This document shows positions 8,869 to 17,123 of a stretch of 64,000 bases of DNA, piece after piece. This stretch comes from Paenibacillus sp. J2TS4. GTDB taxonomy: Bacteria; Bacillota; Bacilli; Paenibacillales; NBRC-103111. Position 1 is the stretch's first letter, and every line of letters begins with the position of its first letter. Where the stretch lies: contig NZ_BOSH01000010.1 in the NCBI RefSeq assembly GCF_018403245.1, forward strand, positions 124,001 through 188,000, in the 5' to 3' direction. A program made the position numbers and the translations under genes. The notes under the pieces were generated by a model, which was not told the DNA's origin, did not search any database, and worked only from the letters and a program-made list of their open reading frames with translations.

Positions 8869-10569
8869 ATGATGCCGGATAAACAAGATTTGCGAATCCG
8901 CAGCAAGGTAATCAGCGAAGGGGTTAATCGGGTCCCTAACCGGGCGATGCTTCGAGCCGTCGGCTTTCAGGATGAAGATTTTCAAAAACCGATGATCGGC
9001 GTTGCCAGCTGTTGGAGTGAAGTCACCCCTTGCAACATGCACATCGATGGTTTGGCCCGGGAGGCCAAACGTGGAGTCAAGCAAGACGGAGGAGCTCCCT
9101 TAATTTTTAACACGATTACGGTATCGGACGGTATTTCCATGGGGCATGGAGGCATGTTATTCTCCTTACCCAGCCGGGAAGCGATTGCCGACTCTATCGA
9201 AATTGTAGCGGGGGCTGAACGCTTCGACGGGCTGGTAGCCATCGGGGGCTGCGACAAGAATACTCCCGCCTGTCTAATGGCGCTAGGCCGTTTGAATCTG
9301 CCCGCTGTTTATGTATATGGCGGCACGATTCAACCGGGCCGGCTGGATGGCCGCGAGATTGACATCGTCTCGGCTTTCGAAGCCGTAGGCCAATACCAGG
9401 CGGGTAAAATGGATGAGGAGAAGCTGCATCAGATTGAATGCCACGCTTGTCCGGGAGCGGGGGCTTGCGGCGGGATGTACACGGCCAATACAATGGCCGC
9501 CGCCGCTGAAGCGATGGGAATGAGTTTGCCGGGGTCATCTTCCACTGCCGCAATTTCCTCGCATAAAGCGGTAGAATGCGCAGAGGCGGGTCAACAGGTG
9601 ATCAAGCTGCTGGAGCGGAATATACGGCCACGAGACATCATGACCAAAGAGGCCTTCGAGAACGCCATTACGGTTGTGATGGCTCTGGGGGGCTCCACCA
9701 ATGCCTTTCTCCACCTGATGGCTATAGCCCATTCGGTTCAAGTCGATTTAACGTTGGACGATTTCGAGCGGATTCGCCGCCAAGTCCCTCACCTGGCTGA
9801 TCTCAAGCCAAGCGGAAAATATGTCATGCAGGATCTCAGTGATGTGGGCGGCGTGCCAGGGGTCATGAAGCTGCTGTTGGAGAATGGACTGCTTCGCGAA
9901 GACTGCCTGACGGTTACTGGAACAACATTAGCCGAGAACCTGGCTTCCGCTCCGCCGTTGAAGGATAACCAGGCTGTCATTCGGCCGTTTGACAACCCGT
10001 TGAAGCCAAACGGACCCTTGGTCGTTCTTAAAGGGAATCTAGCCCCCGAAGGCGCAGTTGCCAAAATGTCCGGACTCAAGAAGCAACGCTTTACCGGCCC
10101 CGCTCGGGTCTTTAACAGTGAAGAGGAAGCAGCCCAAGCCATTATGAAGGACGACATCCGTCAAGGAGATGTCGTGGTGATCCGATATGCCGGACCTAAG
10201 GGGGGACCGGGAATGCCCGAGATGCTGTCGGTCACTGCCATGATAGTCGGCAAAGGGCTGGGCGGCGAGGTGGCCCTGATGACCGACGGACGATTCTCCG
10301 GAGGATCGCATGGATTCGTCGTCGGTCATGTTTCTCCGGAAGCCCAGGTGGGCGGGCCTATTGCTTTGCTGGAGGAAGGGGATCGGATTACGATCGACAG
10401 CGAGACTCAGGAGATTACAGTCGATGTCCCGGCTGAGCAATTGGAGCAAAGAGCGAAGAACTGGGTTAAGCCGCCGCTCAAATTTACGTCCGGCGTGCTG
10501 GCCAAGTATGCCAGATTGGTATCCTCCGCTTCCCAAGGAGCCGTCACCGACCTGGAGTCCAGGGACTGA
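8869..10569 (+). CDS. ilvD: Dihydroxy-acid dehydratase
   Basis: This 566-residue IlvD/Edd-family dehydratase converts 2,3-dihydroxy-isovalerate and -methylvalerate to 2-keto acids for valine and isoleucine synthesis. Cys48 (VASCWSEVTPC), Cys128 (GGCDKNTPAC) and Cys200 (GAGACGGM) are the likely Fe-S ligands. The end SGVLAKYARLVSSASQGAVT is typical of IlvD rather than Edd. The ribosome site is AAAAGGAG; ATG codons at 8869 and 8872 are both possible. It is unusual in standing alone with a GntR regulator and no other ilv genes, so a role on a sugar acid cannot be excluded. Confidence 0.92.
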   Translation: MMPDKQDLRIRSKVISEGVNRVPNRAMLRAVGFQDEDFQKPMIGVASCWSEVTPCNMHIDGLAREAKRGVKQDGGAPLIFNTITVSDGISMGHGGMLFSLPSREAIADSIEIVAGAERFDGLVAIGGCDKNTPACLMALGRLNLPAVYVYGGTIQPGRLDGREIDIVSAFEAVGQYQAGKMDEEKLHQIECHACPGAGACGGMYTANTMAAAAEAMGMSLPGSSSTAAISSHKAVECAEAGQQVIKLLERNIRPRDIMTKEAFENAITVVMALGGSTNAFLHLMAIAHSVQVDLTLDDFERIRRQVPHLADLKPSGKYVMQDLSDVGGVPGVMKLLLENGLLREDCLTVTGTTLAENLASAPPLKDNQAVIRPFDNPLKPNGPLVVLKGNLAPEGAVAKMSGLKKQRFTGPARVFNSEEEAAQAIMKDDIRQGDVVVIRYAGPKGGPGMPEMLSVTAMIVGKGLGGEVALMTDGRFSGGSHGFVVGHVSPEAQVGGPIALLEEGDRITIDSETQEITVDVPAEQLEQRAKNWVKPPLKFTSGVLAKYARLVSSASQGAVTDLESRD

Positions 10570-10575
10570 CCCATT

Positions 10576-10593
10576 TAGTAGTAGTAGTAGTAG
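10576..10593 (+). repeat. (TAG)6 microsatellite
   Basis: Six perfect TAG units lie 7 bp after the ilvD stop and before its terminator. They are outside any coding sequence. Confidence 0.9.
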
Positions 10594-10613
10594 TTGAGTA
10601 AAGCAAAAGCAAT

Positions 10614-10645
10614 AAAGCTCCTGATCCTAGGACCAGGAGCTTTTT
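10614..10645 (+). terminator. Intrinsic terminator of ilvD
   Basis: AAAGCTCCTG pairs with CAGGAGCTTT and is followed by a run of T. The purine permease converges from the other side and stops at 10685. Confidence 0.9.
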
Positions 10646-10684
10646 ACCTTCATTCAATCTTCTGACTAAGGGCCTCCTGACTGA

Positions 10685-12010
10685 TCAGGCCTGCTTCTTC
10701 TTCCCTTCCGGAATAATAAGATTCAGCACGACGGTGGCCAGCGCGCCGACAGCGATGCCGGAGGACAGGACATAGTTTGCAAAATCCGGCAATCCATACA
10801 GCACATCTTTAGGCAGGACGGTGACCGCGATCGTAAGCAGGATAGGAACGCCGATAATCAGCATGTTCCGCTCATTGATCGGGGCGTGCTGGATCACTTT
10901 CAAGCCATTGGTCATTACCGCAACGGCGACGATCCCGAAGATGCCGTTAATGACGGGCTCCGGCACGCACGTAATCAGCGCGGACAGCTTCGGCAATAGC
11001 CCCAAACACACGAGCAGAATCCCGCTCGCCATAATGGCCATCCGGCTGGCGACACCCGTGAGCGAGATCAGACCGGCATTCGAGGAATAGCCGGTCATGG
11101 GCGTGCTGCCCACCAAGGCGCCAACGAAGCAGCCCAGCCCTTCCCCGCCCGCCGCGCGGTTCAACCGTTCCTCCGTCAATTCTTTACCGGTAACCGATGA
11201 GACCACGAACCAGGTACCGGTCGTTTCGATCAGAATGATGAGATACACGAACACCATGGTCAGCACAGCGCTCCAGTCGAAAACCGGCGCCCCGAACGGG
11301 AACAGCTTCGGCAGGGAGAACCAATTCGCCTCCATAACCGGTGAAAAATCGACCTTGCCAAAGAAGGATGCCGTGATCGTGCCAACAATAATAGCGACGA
11401 TAACAGAGACGAGACGGAAGAACGTCCCGGTTCCTCTCATCTTGCGTCCGAGCAGAATACAGACACCGAGTGCCGCAGCGGAGACGGCTGCAATCAGAAC
11501 ATTCTCACCAATATGGCCTTCCGCGCCATAAATATTGTTCATCGCAATCGGCATGAGTGAAATACCAACGACGACGATTACGGTGCCGCCGACGATCGCC
11601 GGAATGATTTTACGCACGGCCTTGGCAAATAATTTGAGCGGGTAACCGAGCGCAGCAATGAGCAGTGCACCCGGTATCAAGCTTCCCGTCACCGCCCCGA
11701 GTCCCAGCTTGCCCCCAATTGCCGCAATCGCGCCGATGGGAACGTAAGACGGGCCCTGTACCACCGGCAGCTTCATGCCGAAGCCCACTTGAATGAGAGT
11801 GGCTACCCCCGTAGCAAAAAAGCACATCTGAATAAAAAACGATGTACTCACCGAGTCGAAGGACAGCAATCCTGCAATAATAATCGGAGCAATATACAAA
11901 TCCATAGCCAGCACGTGCTGCAAACCGAGCAATAAAGCCTTGCCGTAACCGATTTTGTCGTCGACACCGACGATCAGTTTGACGCCTTCGTCTTGCTTCC
12001 CGTGTTCCAC
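10685..12010 (-). CDS. Nucleobase:cation symporter-2 (xanthine/uracil/urate permease)
   Basis: This 441-residue polytopic membrane protein of the NCS2 family has the hallmark QGPSYVPIGAIAAIGG and a downstream conserved block with GLGCFVGALVGSTPMTGYSSN. About 12-14 helices are visible. Relatives such as PbuX, PucJ and PucK import xanthine or urate with protons; exact substrate cannot be assigned. It starts at GTG with GGGGGA 8 nt upstream. It is divergent from a Rieske oxygenase with about 210 bp of shared control region, which suggests uptake of the oxygenase substrate. Confidence 0.93.
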   Translation of the reverse strand: MEHGKQDEGVKLIVGVDDKIGYGKALLLGLQHVLAMDLYIAPIIIAGLLSFDSVSTSFFIQMCFFATGVATLIQVGFGMKLPVVQGPSYVPIGAIAAIGGKLGLGAVTGSLIPGALLIAALGYPLKLFAKAVRKIIPAIVGGTVIVVVGISLMPIAMNNIYGAEGHIGENVLIAAVSAAALGVCILLGRKMRGTGTFFRLVSVIVAIIVGTITASFFGKVDFSPVMEANWFSLPKLFPFGAPVFDWSAVLTMVFVYLIILIETTGTWFVVSSVTGKELTEERLNRAAGGEGLGCFVGALVGSTPMTGYSSNAGLISLTGVASRMAIMASGILLVCLGLLPKLSALITCVPEPVINGIFGIVAVAVMTNGLKVIQHAPINERNMLIIGVPILLTIAVTVLPKDVLYGLPDFANYVLSSGIAVGALATVVLNLIIPEGKKKQA

Positions 12011-12052
12011 CCTTTAGTCCCCCATTTATTATTCCCGAATGATTATGTTCAT

Positions 12053-12080
12053 ATTATAGTTGAATTCTGTCGAATTGCAA
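12053..12080 (-). promoter_or_regulatory. Promoter of the NCS2 permease
   Basis: On the minus strand TTGCAA (12080-12075), a 16-bp spacer and TATAAT (12058-12053) lie about 45 nt before the GTG start. Confidence 0.6.
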
Positions 12081-12130
12081 ATAAAAAACATACAATTTAA
12101 CAATACAATATTTATAATATTCGCCTTTCG

Positions 12131-12159
12131 TTGACTTTAACTATTTGCACGAATATAAT
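12131..12159 (+). promoter_or_regulatory. Promoter of the Rieske oxygenase
   Basis: TTGACT (12131-12136), exactly 17 bp, and TATAAT (12154-12159) form a near-consensus sigma-A promoter. The TTG at 12131 therefore belongs to the -35 and is not a translation start. Confidence 0.8.
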
Positions 12160-12220
12160 TAAACGCATAGAATTCCATCGACTTTTTAACACTTTACTTA
12201 GGAAAGGATGTCATTTTCGC

Positions 12221-13201
12221 ATGTTGGTTCAAGATCCCGTTCTGCACCAAGAGTGGCTTGCCGCCTGCCTCTCATCCGATATCCAGGACAAGCCTGTGCA
12301 AATTACCTTGATGGGTGAGCGAATCGTCATCTTCCGCACGGAATCCGGTGTTCATGCCTTCAAGGATCTGTGCATTCACCGTGGGGCAGCGCTATCTCTC
12401 GGATGTGTGCGCGATGGCAAGCTGGTGTGCCCTTATCACGCCTGGGAGTACGACGCTTCGGGCACATGCGTGCGAATTCCGCAATTGCCGGCAAATCAGG
12501 CGATTCCGACCAAGGCGAAAGCGATCACTTACGGCTGTCAGGAGCGTTACGGCTTCGTGTGGGTCAATCTGAGCGGGAAGGAACCGGAGATGTTTGCCCT
12601 TCCGGAATTCGACGATCCGTCCTTCCGGAACGTCCTGTGGGGGCCCCAGGAAGTGAACGCCAAACCACCGCGAGTCGTCGAAAACTTCCTCGACGTCGGT
12701 CATTTGGCTGTTGTGCATGAGGGCTACCTGGGTGTGGAGACGCATATGGAAATCGGCGATTATCACGTTCATAAGACCCCGGAGGGCTGCCTTCGTTCAG
12801 ATGAAATTGCGATCTATCAGCCCGACCCTGACGGAACGGGCCAAGCCAAGCATGTGTATTATACGTACGAAGTACTGCGGCCGTTGTCCGTCAAATTCAC
12901 CAAACGGGACAACGAGAACAACAACCTGATGTCTATTCTGCTGACGGTACTGCCCGTAACCGAAACAAAGTCTATTGCATACGGAGTCATGTCCTTCAAC
13001 TATGACACCGATTTAACAGACGAGGACATGGTGAAGTTCCAGGATATGATTTTTGCCCAGGACAAGCCTGTGGTGGAAAATCAGAAGCCGGAAGATCTTC
13101 CGCTCGATCTGCAAGTCGAGCTCTCGCTCAAGTCCGACCGGATGAGCATCGCCTATCGACAGTACTTGACCGCACTCGGCGTAACACATGGCACTGCATA
13201 G
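12221..13201 (+). CDS. Rieske non-heme iron oxygenase, alpha-subunit type
   Basis: This 326-residue protein has a complete Rieske [2Fe-2S] site, Cys51-x-His53 and Cys70-x2-His73 (CIHRG, CPYH). It also has the mononuclear iron motif N155-x2-D158-x2-H161-x4-H166 in ENFLDVGHLAVVHEG. Such enzymes hydroxylate rings or remove N- or O-methyl groups and need an external reductase, which is not encoded nearby. The start at ATG 12221 follows AGGAAAGGA; upstream in-frame codons include the promoter. Divergence from a purine-type permease suggests a nucleobase-like substrate, as in methylxanthine N-demethylases, but this is inference. Confidence 0.92.
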   Translation: MLVQDPVLHQEWLAACLSSDIQDKPVQITLMGERIVIFRTESGVHAFKDLCIHRGAALSLGCVRDGKLVCPYHAWEYDASGTCVRIPQLPANQAIPTKAKAITYGCQERYGFVWVNLSGKEPEMFALPEFDDPSFRNVLWGPQEVNAKPPRVVENFLDVGHLAVVHEGYLGVETHMEIGDYHVHKTPEGCLRSDEIAIYQPDPDGTGQAKHVYYTYEVLRPLSVKFTKRDNENNNLMSILLTVLPVTETKSIAYGVMSFNYDTDLTDEDMVKFQDMIFAQDKPVVENQKPEDLPLDLQVELSLKSDRMSIAYRQYLTALGVTHGTA

Positions 13202-13213
13202 ATGAAAATTAGA

Positions 13214-13821
13214 GGCTGTCTCAAAAGTAGTTTTCCAAACTACCGAGAAACGGCCTGAACCGACAAAGTGATAAGCTTTCGGAAAAAAGAGCGAGGCTGG
13301 TGGTCAATTTTCCACTAACACTCGCTCTTACTCTTTCATTGTGCCGCTCGTCTTTCTTACGTATAAAGGTCGCATCCGGATCCGTAAGGACGTCGCAAAG
13401 ACGAGCAAAAGTACATTGAAATCCGGCCGTTTTCAACAAAGAGAGCGAAAGACGCTCAGATCTGCAGGTCTTTTTGGCAAGATGGGGCGATTTCGCAAAA
13501 ATCACTCCAAAGACCTGCATTATCGCATTAGAATCAAGCATGTCGCGCCTTTTTCCAAAAAAGACCTGCAGTTTCGCTCTAGAATCAGGTGCGGTGCAGC
13601 TTTTTTCCAGAAAAGATCCGGACTATCGTCCGTCTTTTGCACTATCCGGCGGGGAGTGGGGCTGTCCCGAAGGATTTCGCATAAAACCGGACCCTCCAGT
13701 ATATATACGAAAGATGGACCTCGCACTCCACTGTAAAGGAGGATGGTGAGGTCCTTTTTCTCGCAAAAAGTCGATACTGAGCAGGGCTGAAAATTCGCAA
13801 ACCCTCTCTTTTGAGACAGCC
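13214..13821. mobile_element. TIR-bounded non-coding element (MITE-like), copy 1
   Basis: GGCTGTCTCAAAAG (13214-13227) and its exact inverse (13808-13821) bound a 608-bp element just after the oxygenase gene. It contains a hairpin with arms AAGAGCGAG (13287-13295) and CTCGCTCTT (13321-13329). It also contains at least two degenerate units of about 50 bp that include AGACCTGCA and AGAATCA (about 13509-13613). No frame encodes a transposase. A related shorter copy is at 40574-40758. No target duplication is evident. Confidence 0.7.
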
Positions 13822-13829
13822 CCTTTCTT

Positions 13830-14092
13830 ATTATTTCAGATGTTCCTCTCCCTTCCGTTAATCCGCCTCCATCGCTGAATCATGTTCACAAGTTTAAGAC
13901 TTGTCGCAAAGCCAACAAATGTATTGGCTCCTTTTGCCGCTGTTGCCCTTAAGTGGTCGTCTGCCGTCATGCAGCGCTACCTTGCGTGCTGGGAGCTGTG
14001 CGCGGTAGCACGGGGCCTGACCTCCCACCGTAAGCGTCGCAACACGGGCCAGGAAAGGCGCGCGTTGCGAAAGAGAAAGTACAAAGAAATAC
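13830..14092. other. Intergenic, GC-richer, no gene seen
   Basis: This stretch is richer in GC than its surroundings and holds an inverted repeat GCTACC/GGTAGC (about 13978-14011). Frames here do not resemble proteins. It may be an unrecognised relic. Confidence 0.4.
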
Positions 14093-14131
14093 TTGCACTG
14101 AATATAGCTATACTGTATATTGTGTATATAG
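14093..14131 (+). promoter_or_regulatory. Promoter and operator of the Ytr-like operon
   Basis: TTGCAC (14093-14098), 17 bp and TATATT (14116-14121) make a promoter. CTATAC (14108-14113) and GTATATAG (14124-14131) form an inverted repeat over the -10, a likely site for the YtrA-type regulator encoded next. Confidence 0.6.
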
Positions 14132-14174
14132 TGTGTATTAACGACATTAACAGTTAACCAGAAAGGACTGTTCA

Positions 14175-14558
14175 ATGAAAATAATAATTAGCAATGTATC
14201 CGATCAACCTTTATATCAACAGATCAAGGAACAAATCAAGGCGGCTATATTACGCGGGGAATTACAAGCGGGAGAGCTTCTTCCCTCTATCCGGGCATTA
14301 GCCACGGACCTGAATGTCAGTGTTCTGACGACCAGAAGAGTCTTTGAAGAGCTGGAAGCGGAAGGCTTTATCATCACCAAGGCGGGGAAGGGATCGTTCG
14401 TAGCCCCGGACAACCTGGAGCTCTTGCTGGAATCCAAGCGTTTAATGGTAGAGGCCAAGCTGATAGAGGCATGGGAGATCGCGCAGAATCTGGGGATCTC
14501 CAGGGATGAGCTGTTTTCTATGATGGATTTAATATTTGAGGAGGAGAATGGCCAATGA
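14175..14558 (+). CDS. GntR-family regulator, YtrA subfamily
   Basis: This 127-residue short GntR protein has a winged helix (PLYQQIKEQIKAAILRGEL through LNVSVLTTRRVFEELEAEGFI) followed by only a short helical tail, as in YtrA. The ATG follows AGAAAGGA. YtrA-type proteins repress adjacent ABC transporter operons that respond to cell-wall antibiotics. It overlaps the ATPase gene by ATGA, so regulator, ATPase and permease form one operon. Confidence 0.93.
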   Translation: MKIIISNVSDQPLYQQIKEQIKAAILRGELQAGELLPSIRALATDLNVSVLTTRRVFEELEAEGFIITKAGKGSFVAPDNLELLLESKRLMVEAKLIEAWEIAQNLGISRDELFSMMDLIFEEENGQ

Positions 14559-15421
14559 ATCCGATCCTAGAGGTAAAGGGGCTAACCAAGGAATATCCTT
14601 CCTTCTGCTTGAACCATATCGATTTTTCGTTGCAGGAAGGTTGTATTACCGGTTTTATCGGTGTCAATGGCTCCGGCAAAACGACGACGATCAAATCCAT
14701 TCTGGGACTCATCCTAAAAGATGCCGGAAGCATTAAATTTATGGGCAAAGAGTTGACGGAGAAGGAAAGGGAGCTGAAGAACCGGATTGGAATCGTATTG
14801 GACGAAGGCTACTTTTATGAAGAGATGACGATAAGGGAAATGAAGAGCGTAATTGCCCCAGCATACTCCAATTGGGACGAATCCGCCTTTATAAACTATC
14901 TTAATCATTTCAACCTGAAGCGGAATCAGAAAATTTCCACATTGTCCAAAGGAATGCGAATGAAATATGCCATCGCCCTGGCTCTTTCGCATCATCCCGA
15001 TTTGTTAATTATGGATGAGCCCACAAGCGGTCTGGATCCCTTGGTACGAAGCGAGCTGATGGATATCCTGCTGGACTTTATGGGCAAGAAAGGTAAAAGC
15101 GTATTTTTCTCCACACATATCACCTCCGATCTGGAAAAGGTGGCGGACGTCCTCATTCTGATTGACAAAGGAAATATCGTTTTTCATGAAGATAAAGACG
15201 TTTTGTTGGACACGCACGGTTTGGTTAAAGGGGACCGGAGCCTGCTTAATGAGCATACGAGACCGTTGTTTGTATCTCTGCGGGAGACGAATTACGGGTT
15301 TACAGGGATTACTAAGCAAAAACCGGCCATACGTGAACAAATGAAAAACGTGCTTGTGGAAAGACCAAGTATCGAGCAGATAATGTTGGCGTATATCGGA
15401 GGTAATCATTATGATATTTAA
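14555..15421 (+). CDS. ABC transporter ATP-binding protein, YtrB-like
   Basis: This 288-residue ATPase has Walker A GVNGSGKTT, a signature variant LSKGMRMK in place of LSGGQ, Walker B LLIMDEPTSGLDP and an H-loop STHI. Start and stop codons overlap those of its neighbours (4 nt upstream, 11 nt downstream), which shows tight cotranslation. It would energise the membrane protein encoded next, probably in export or envelope-stress defence. Confidence 0.94.
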   Translation: MNPILEVKGLTKEYPSFCLNHIDFSLQEGCITGFIGVNGSGKTTTIKSILGLILKDAGSIKFMGKELTEKERELKNRIGIVLDEGYFYEEMTIREMKSVIAPAYSNWDESAFINYLNHFNLKRNQKISTLSKGMRMKYAIALALSHHPDLLIMDEPTSGLDPLVRSELMDILLDFMGKKGKSVFFSTHITSDLEKVADVLILIDKGNIVFHEDKDVLLDTHGLVKGDRSLLNEHTRPLFVSLRETNYGFTGITKQKPAIREQMKNVLVERPSIEQIMLAYIGGNHYDI

Positions 15422-16058
15422 TCTTGTGAAAAAAGATCTGCTGCTTGTCAAAAAGTATCTGTTGTTCATGCTCGTGTTCTCTGTCATAGCGCCCATGTTC
15501 ATTATGGTCAAGATAGGTTCATCCGGCGGCGGCCTTCTGGGCTTTTTCGTCACCGCTCTTTTTATAGAATTTATTTTACTCAATACCCTTTCGAGTCTGG
15601 AGGACAAATATAAAGGTGCAGCGTTTCTTAGCGCAACCCCCTATACACGAAAAACATTAGTCAAAGCAAGGTATTTATTTTTTCTGATTATTTTCGGCTG
15701 TGTCTGTGTTATTTACACGATCACCTCTCTAGTCTCCCCGGTCCCTCTGGAGATGCTGAATCTGTTTACGGCCGGGCTGTGCCTGTTGTTCATCACGGCT
15801 TATTTTGGCATACTGCTTCCGATTCAATACAAATACGGATATGAAAAGACGAGATATATTTCTTTTTTTCTGGTTTTTTTAACGCCTTTTGTCGGCCCTT
15901 TCCTGATTAAGTGGTTTCAGGCTAACCCGTTGAACCTTGATGGTTTGCTGTCTTTGCCGCAGTCAGCCCAAAATGTGCTTCCTGCCCTCATCGCAGTCGT
16001 ACTGGGCTTGATCTCGATGATCTCTTCGATAAACATCTATTCGCAAAAAAATCTTTAA
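15411..16058 (+). CDS. ABC-2 type membrane protein
   Basis: This 215-residue protein has six predicted membrane helices and an N-terminal amphipathic stretch (MIFNLVKKDLLLVKKY), typical of the ABC-2 transporters that pair with YtrB/BcrA-type ATPases. It is the last gene of the GntR-ATPase-permease operon. The substrate is unknown. Confidence 0.88.
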   Translation: MIFNLVKKDLLLVKKYLLFMLVFSVIAPMFIMVKIGSSGGGLLGFFVTALFIEFILLNTLSSLEDKYKGAAFLSATPYTRKTLVKARYLFFLIIFGCVCVIYTITSLVSPVPLEMLNLFTAGLCLLFITAYFGILLPIQYKYGYEKTRYISFFLVFLTPFVGPFLIKWFQANPLNLDGLLSLPQSAQNVLPALIAVVLGLISMISSINIYSQKNL

Positions 16059-16084
16059 TTCCACTAAAGAGAAGCATGAATTAC

Positions 16085-16124
16085 AAAGAACATCTCCGGC
16101 GATCGAAGATGTTCTTTGCCTTTT
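16085..16124 (+). terminator. Intrinsic terminator of the Ytr-like operon
   Basis: AAAGAACATC (16085-16094) pairs with GATGTTCTTT (16108-16117) and is followed by GCCTTTTAT. Confidence 0.85.
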
Positions 16125-16170
16125 ATATTCGGCCGTCCGGCCCGTAATTATTGAATTAATTCTACAGTAT

Positions 16171-16242
16171 AGTTCCCCGGCCAACAGTTATATGACCGGG
16201 CAAGCGCTATTGATCGACGGCGGAGCCGTGAAATCGGTGTAG
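16171..16242 (+). pseudogene. Relic of a short-chain dehydrogenase C-terminus
   Basis: The frame ends in SYMTGQALLIDGGAVKSV followed by TAG. This is the classic SDR C-terminal pattern (S-Y-x-T-G-x-x-L-x-x-D-G-G). Nothing upstream encodes the rest of an SDR, so this is the tail of a lost gene. The downstream terminator (16281-16324) probably belonged to it. Confidence 0.7.
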
Positions 16243-16280
16243 TCGGCGGCACGGCCCAAGCCACTGCCTATAACGACAAA

Positions 16281-16324
16281 AGAGGAAGATATTGCGGTGT
16301 GCAACCATCTTCCTCTTGTTTTTA
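16281..16324 (+). terminator. Intrinsic terminator after the SDR relic
   Basis: AGAGGAAGAT (16281-16290) pairs with ATCTTCCTCT (16307-16316), with an inner TTGC/GCAA stem, then TTGTTTTTAT. It overlaps the stop codon region of the convergent GntR gene. Confidence 0.8.
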
Positions 16325-17044
16325 TAGGTGGAGATAATCGTTCAAATCTTCTCCGGATAATTTCCTTTTGATTCGCTGCACGTTCCGTCTCAGGTTTAAC
16401 ATGACCAGACTTACCGCGAGTTTTTCATCCTTCATCCGGATCGACTCGTAAATTTGTTTATGCAGTTTAAAGCTGTCTTTCAAATTATGCGAGACGAACA
16501 CTCTGTTCAACTCATCGAGGCAATGCACATAATCGCTTTGTATAGACATGACGGAATGATACAGGACCTTATTGTGGGCTCCCTTTAAAATGGCCAGGTG
16601 GAATTTCGCATCGGCTTTGGAATACTTTATATAATCGTGAGTGTTTTTCTCCATTTCGGCAAGCGCCGATTCAATTTCTTCCAGATCCTCGCGTGACGCG
16701 TTCCGAATGCAAAGTTCCACAGCCTTTACTTCAATCGCTTCCCGAAACTCGGTCATGTCGAGAAGTTCCTTGTCGGTAAAATTAACAATAATCCGATTGG
16801 GCGTTGAATCGGTTTGATTGATATAATTGGATACAAAAGAGCCTTTTCCTTGATGCGTTGTAATCAGTCCCATGGTGCGGAGCATTTGCAAAGCGGCGCG
16901 AATGCTGACTTTACTGATTCCAAGTTCGGCATGCAGTTCGCTTTCGGACGGAATTTTGGCTCCGGCTTTCCATTCGCCTGAATTGATTTTATTCAAACAA
17001 TAATTATAAACTTTTTCAACGATACTTTGACGCTTATTTTCCAA
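16322..17044 (-). CDS. GntR-family regulator, FadR/FCD type
   Basis: This 240-residue regulator has a winged helix (SIVEKVYNYCLNKI through LGISKVSIRAALQMLRTMGLI) and an FCD domain. I start at TTG 17044 because AGGTGA lies 7 nt upstream; the longer in-frame start at 17110 lacks a ribosome site and adds an unlikely leader. It is the last gene of a gntP-esterase-gntR operon. It likely binds the two ATAAC-type operators upstream of gntP and senses a sugar acid (inference). Confidence 0.9.
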   Translation of the reverse strand: MENKRQSIVEKVYNYCLNKINSGEWKAGAKIPSESELHAELGISKVSIRAALQMLRTMGLITTHQGKGSFVSNYINQTDSTPNRIIVNFTDKELLDMTEFREAIEVKAVELCIRNASREDLEEIESALAEMEKNTHDYIKYSKADAKFHLAILKGAHNKVLYHSVMSIQSDYVHCLDELNRVFVSHNLKDSFKLHKQIYESIRMKDEKLAVSLVMLNLRRNVQRIKRKLSGEDLNDYLHL

Positions 17045-17123
17045 CTTGCATTCACCTGATTCGCCCCAAAACTTTACTCGAAGTATACTATTAAAGCCAG
17101 CGCTAGTCAATGAACGCAGAGGT

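Noticed and set aside
12131..12220. N-terminal extension of the Rieske oxygenase from TTG 12131
   Set aside because: TTG 12131 is the -35 box of a near-consensus promoter and the extension contains the -10; the ATG at 12221 follows a ribosome site.
13221..13736. Open frames inside the MITE-like element (106 and 131 codons)
   Set aside because: They coincide with repeats and hairpins, have no ribosome sites and low-complexity basic sequence.
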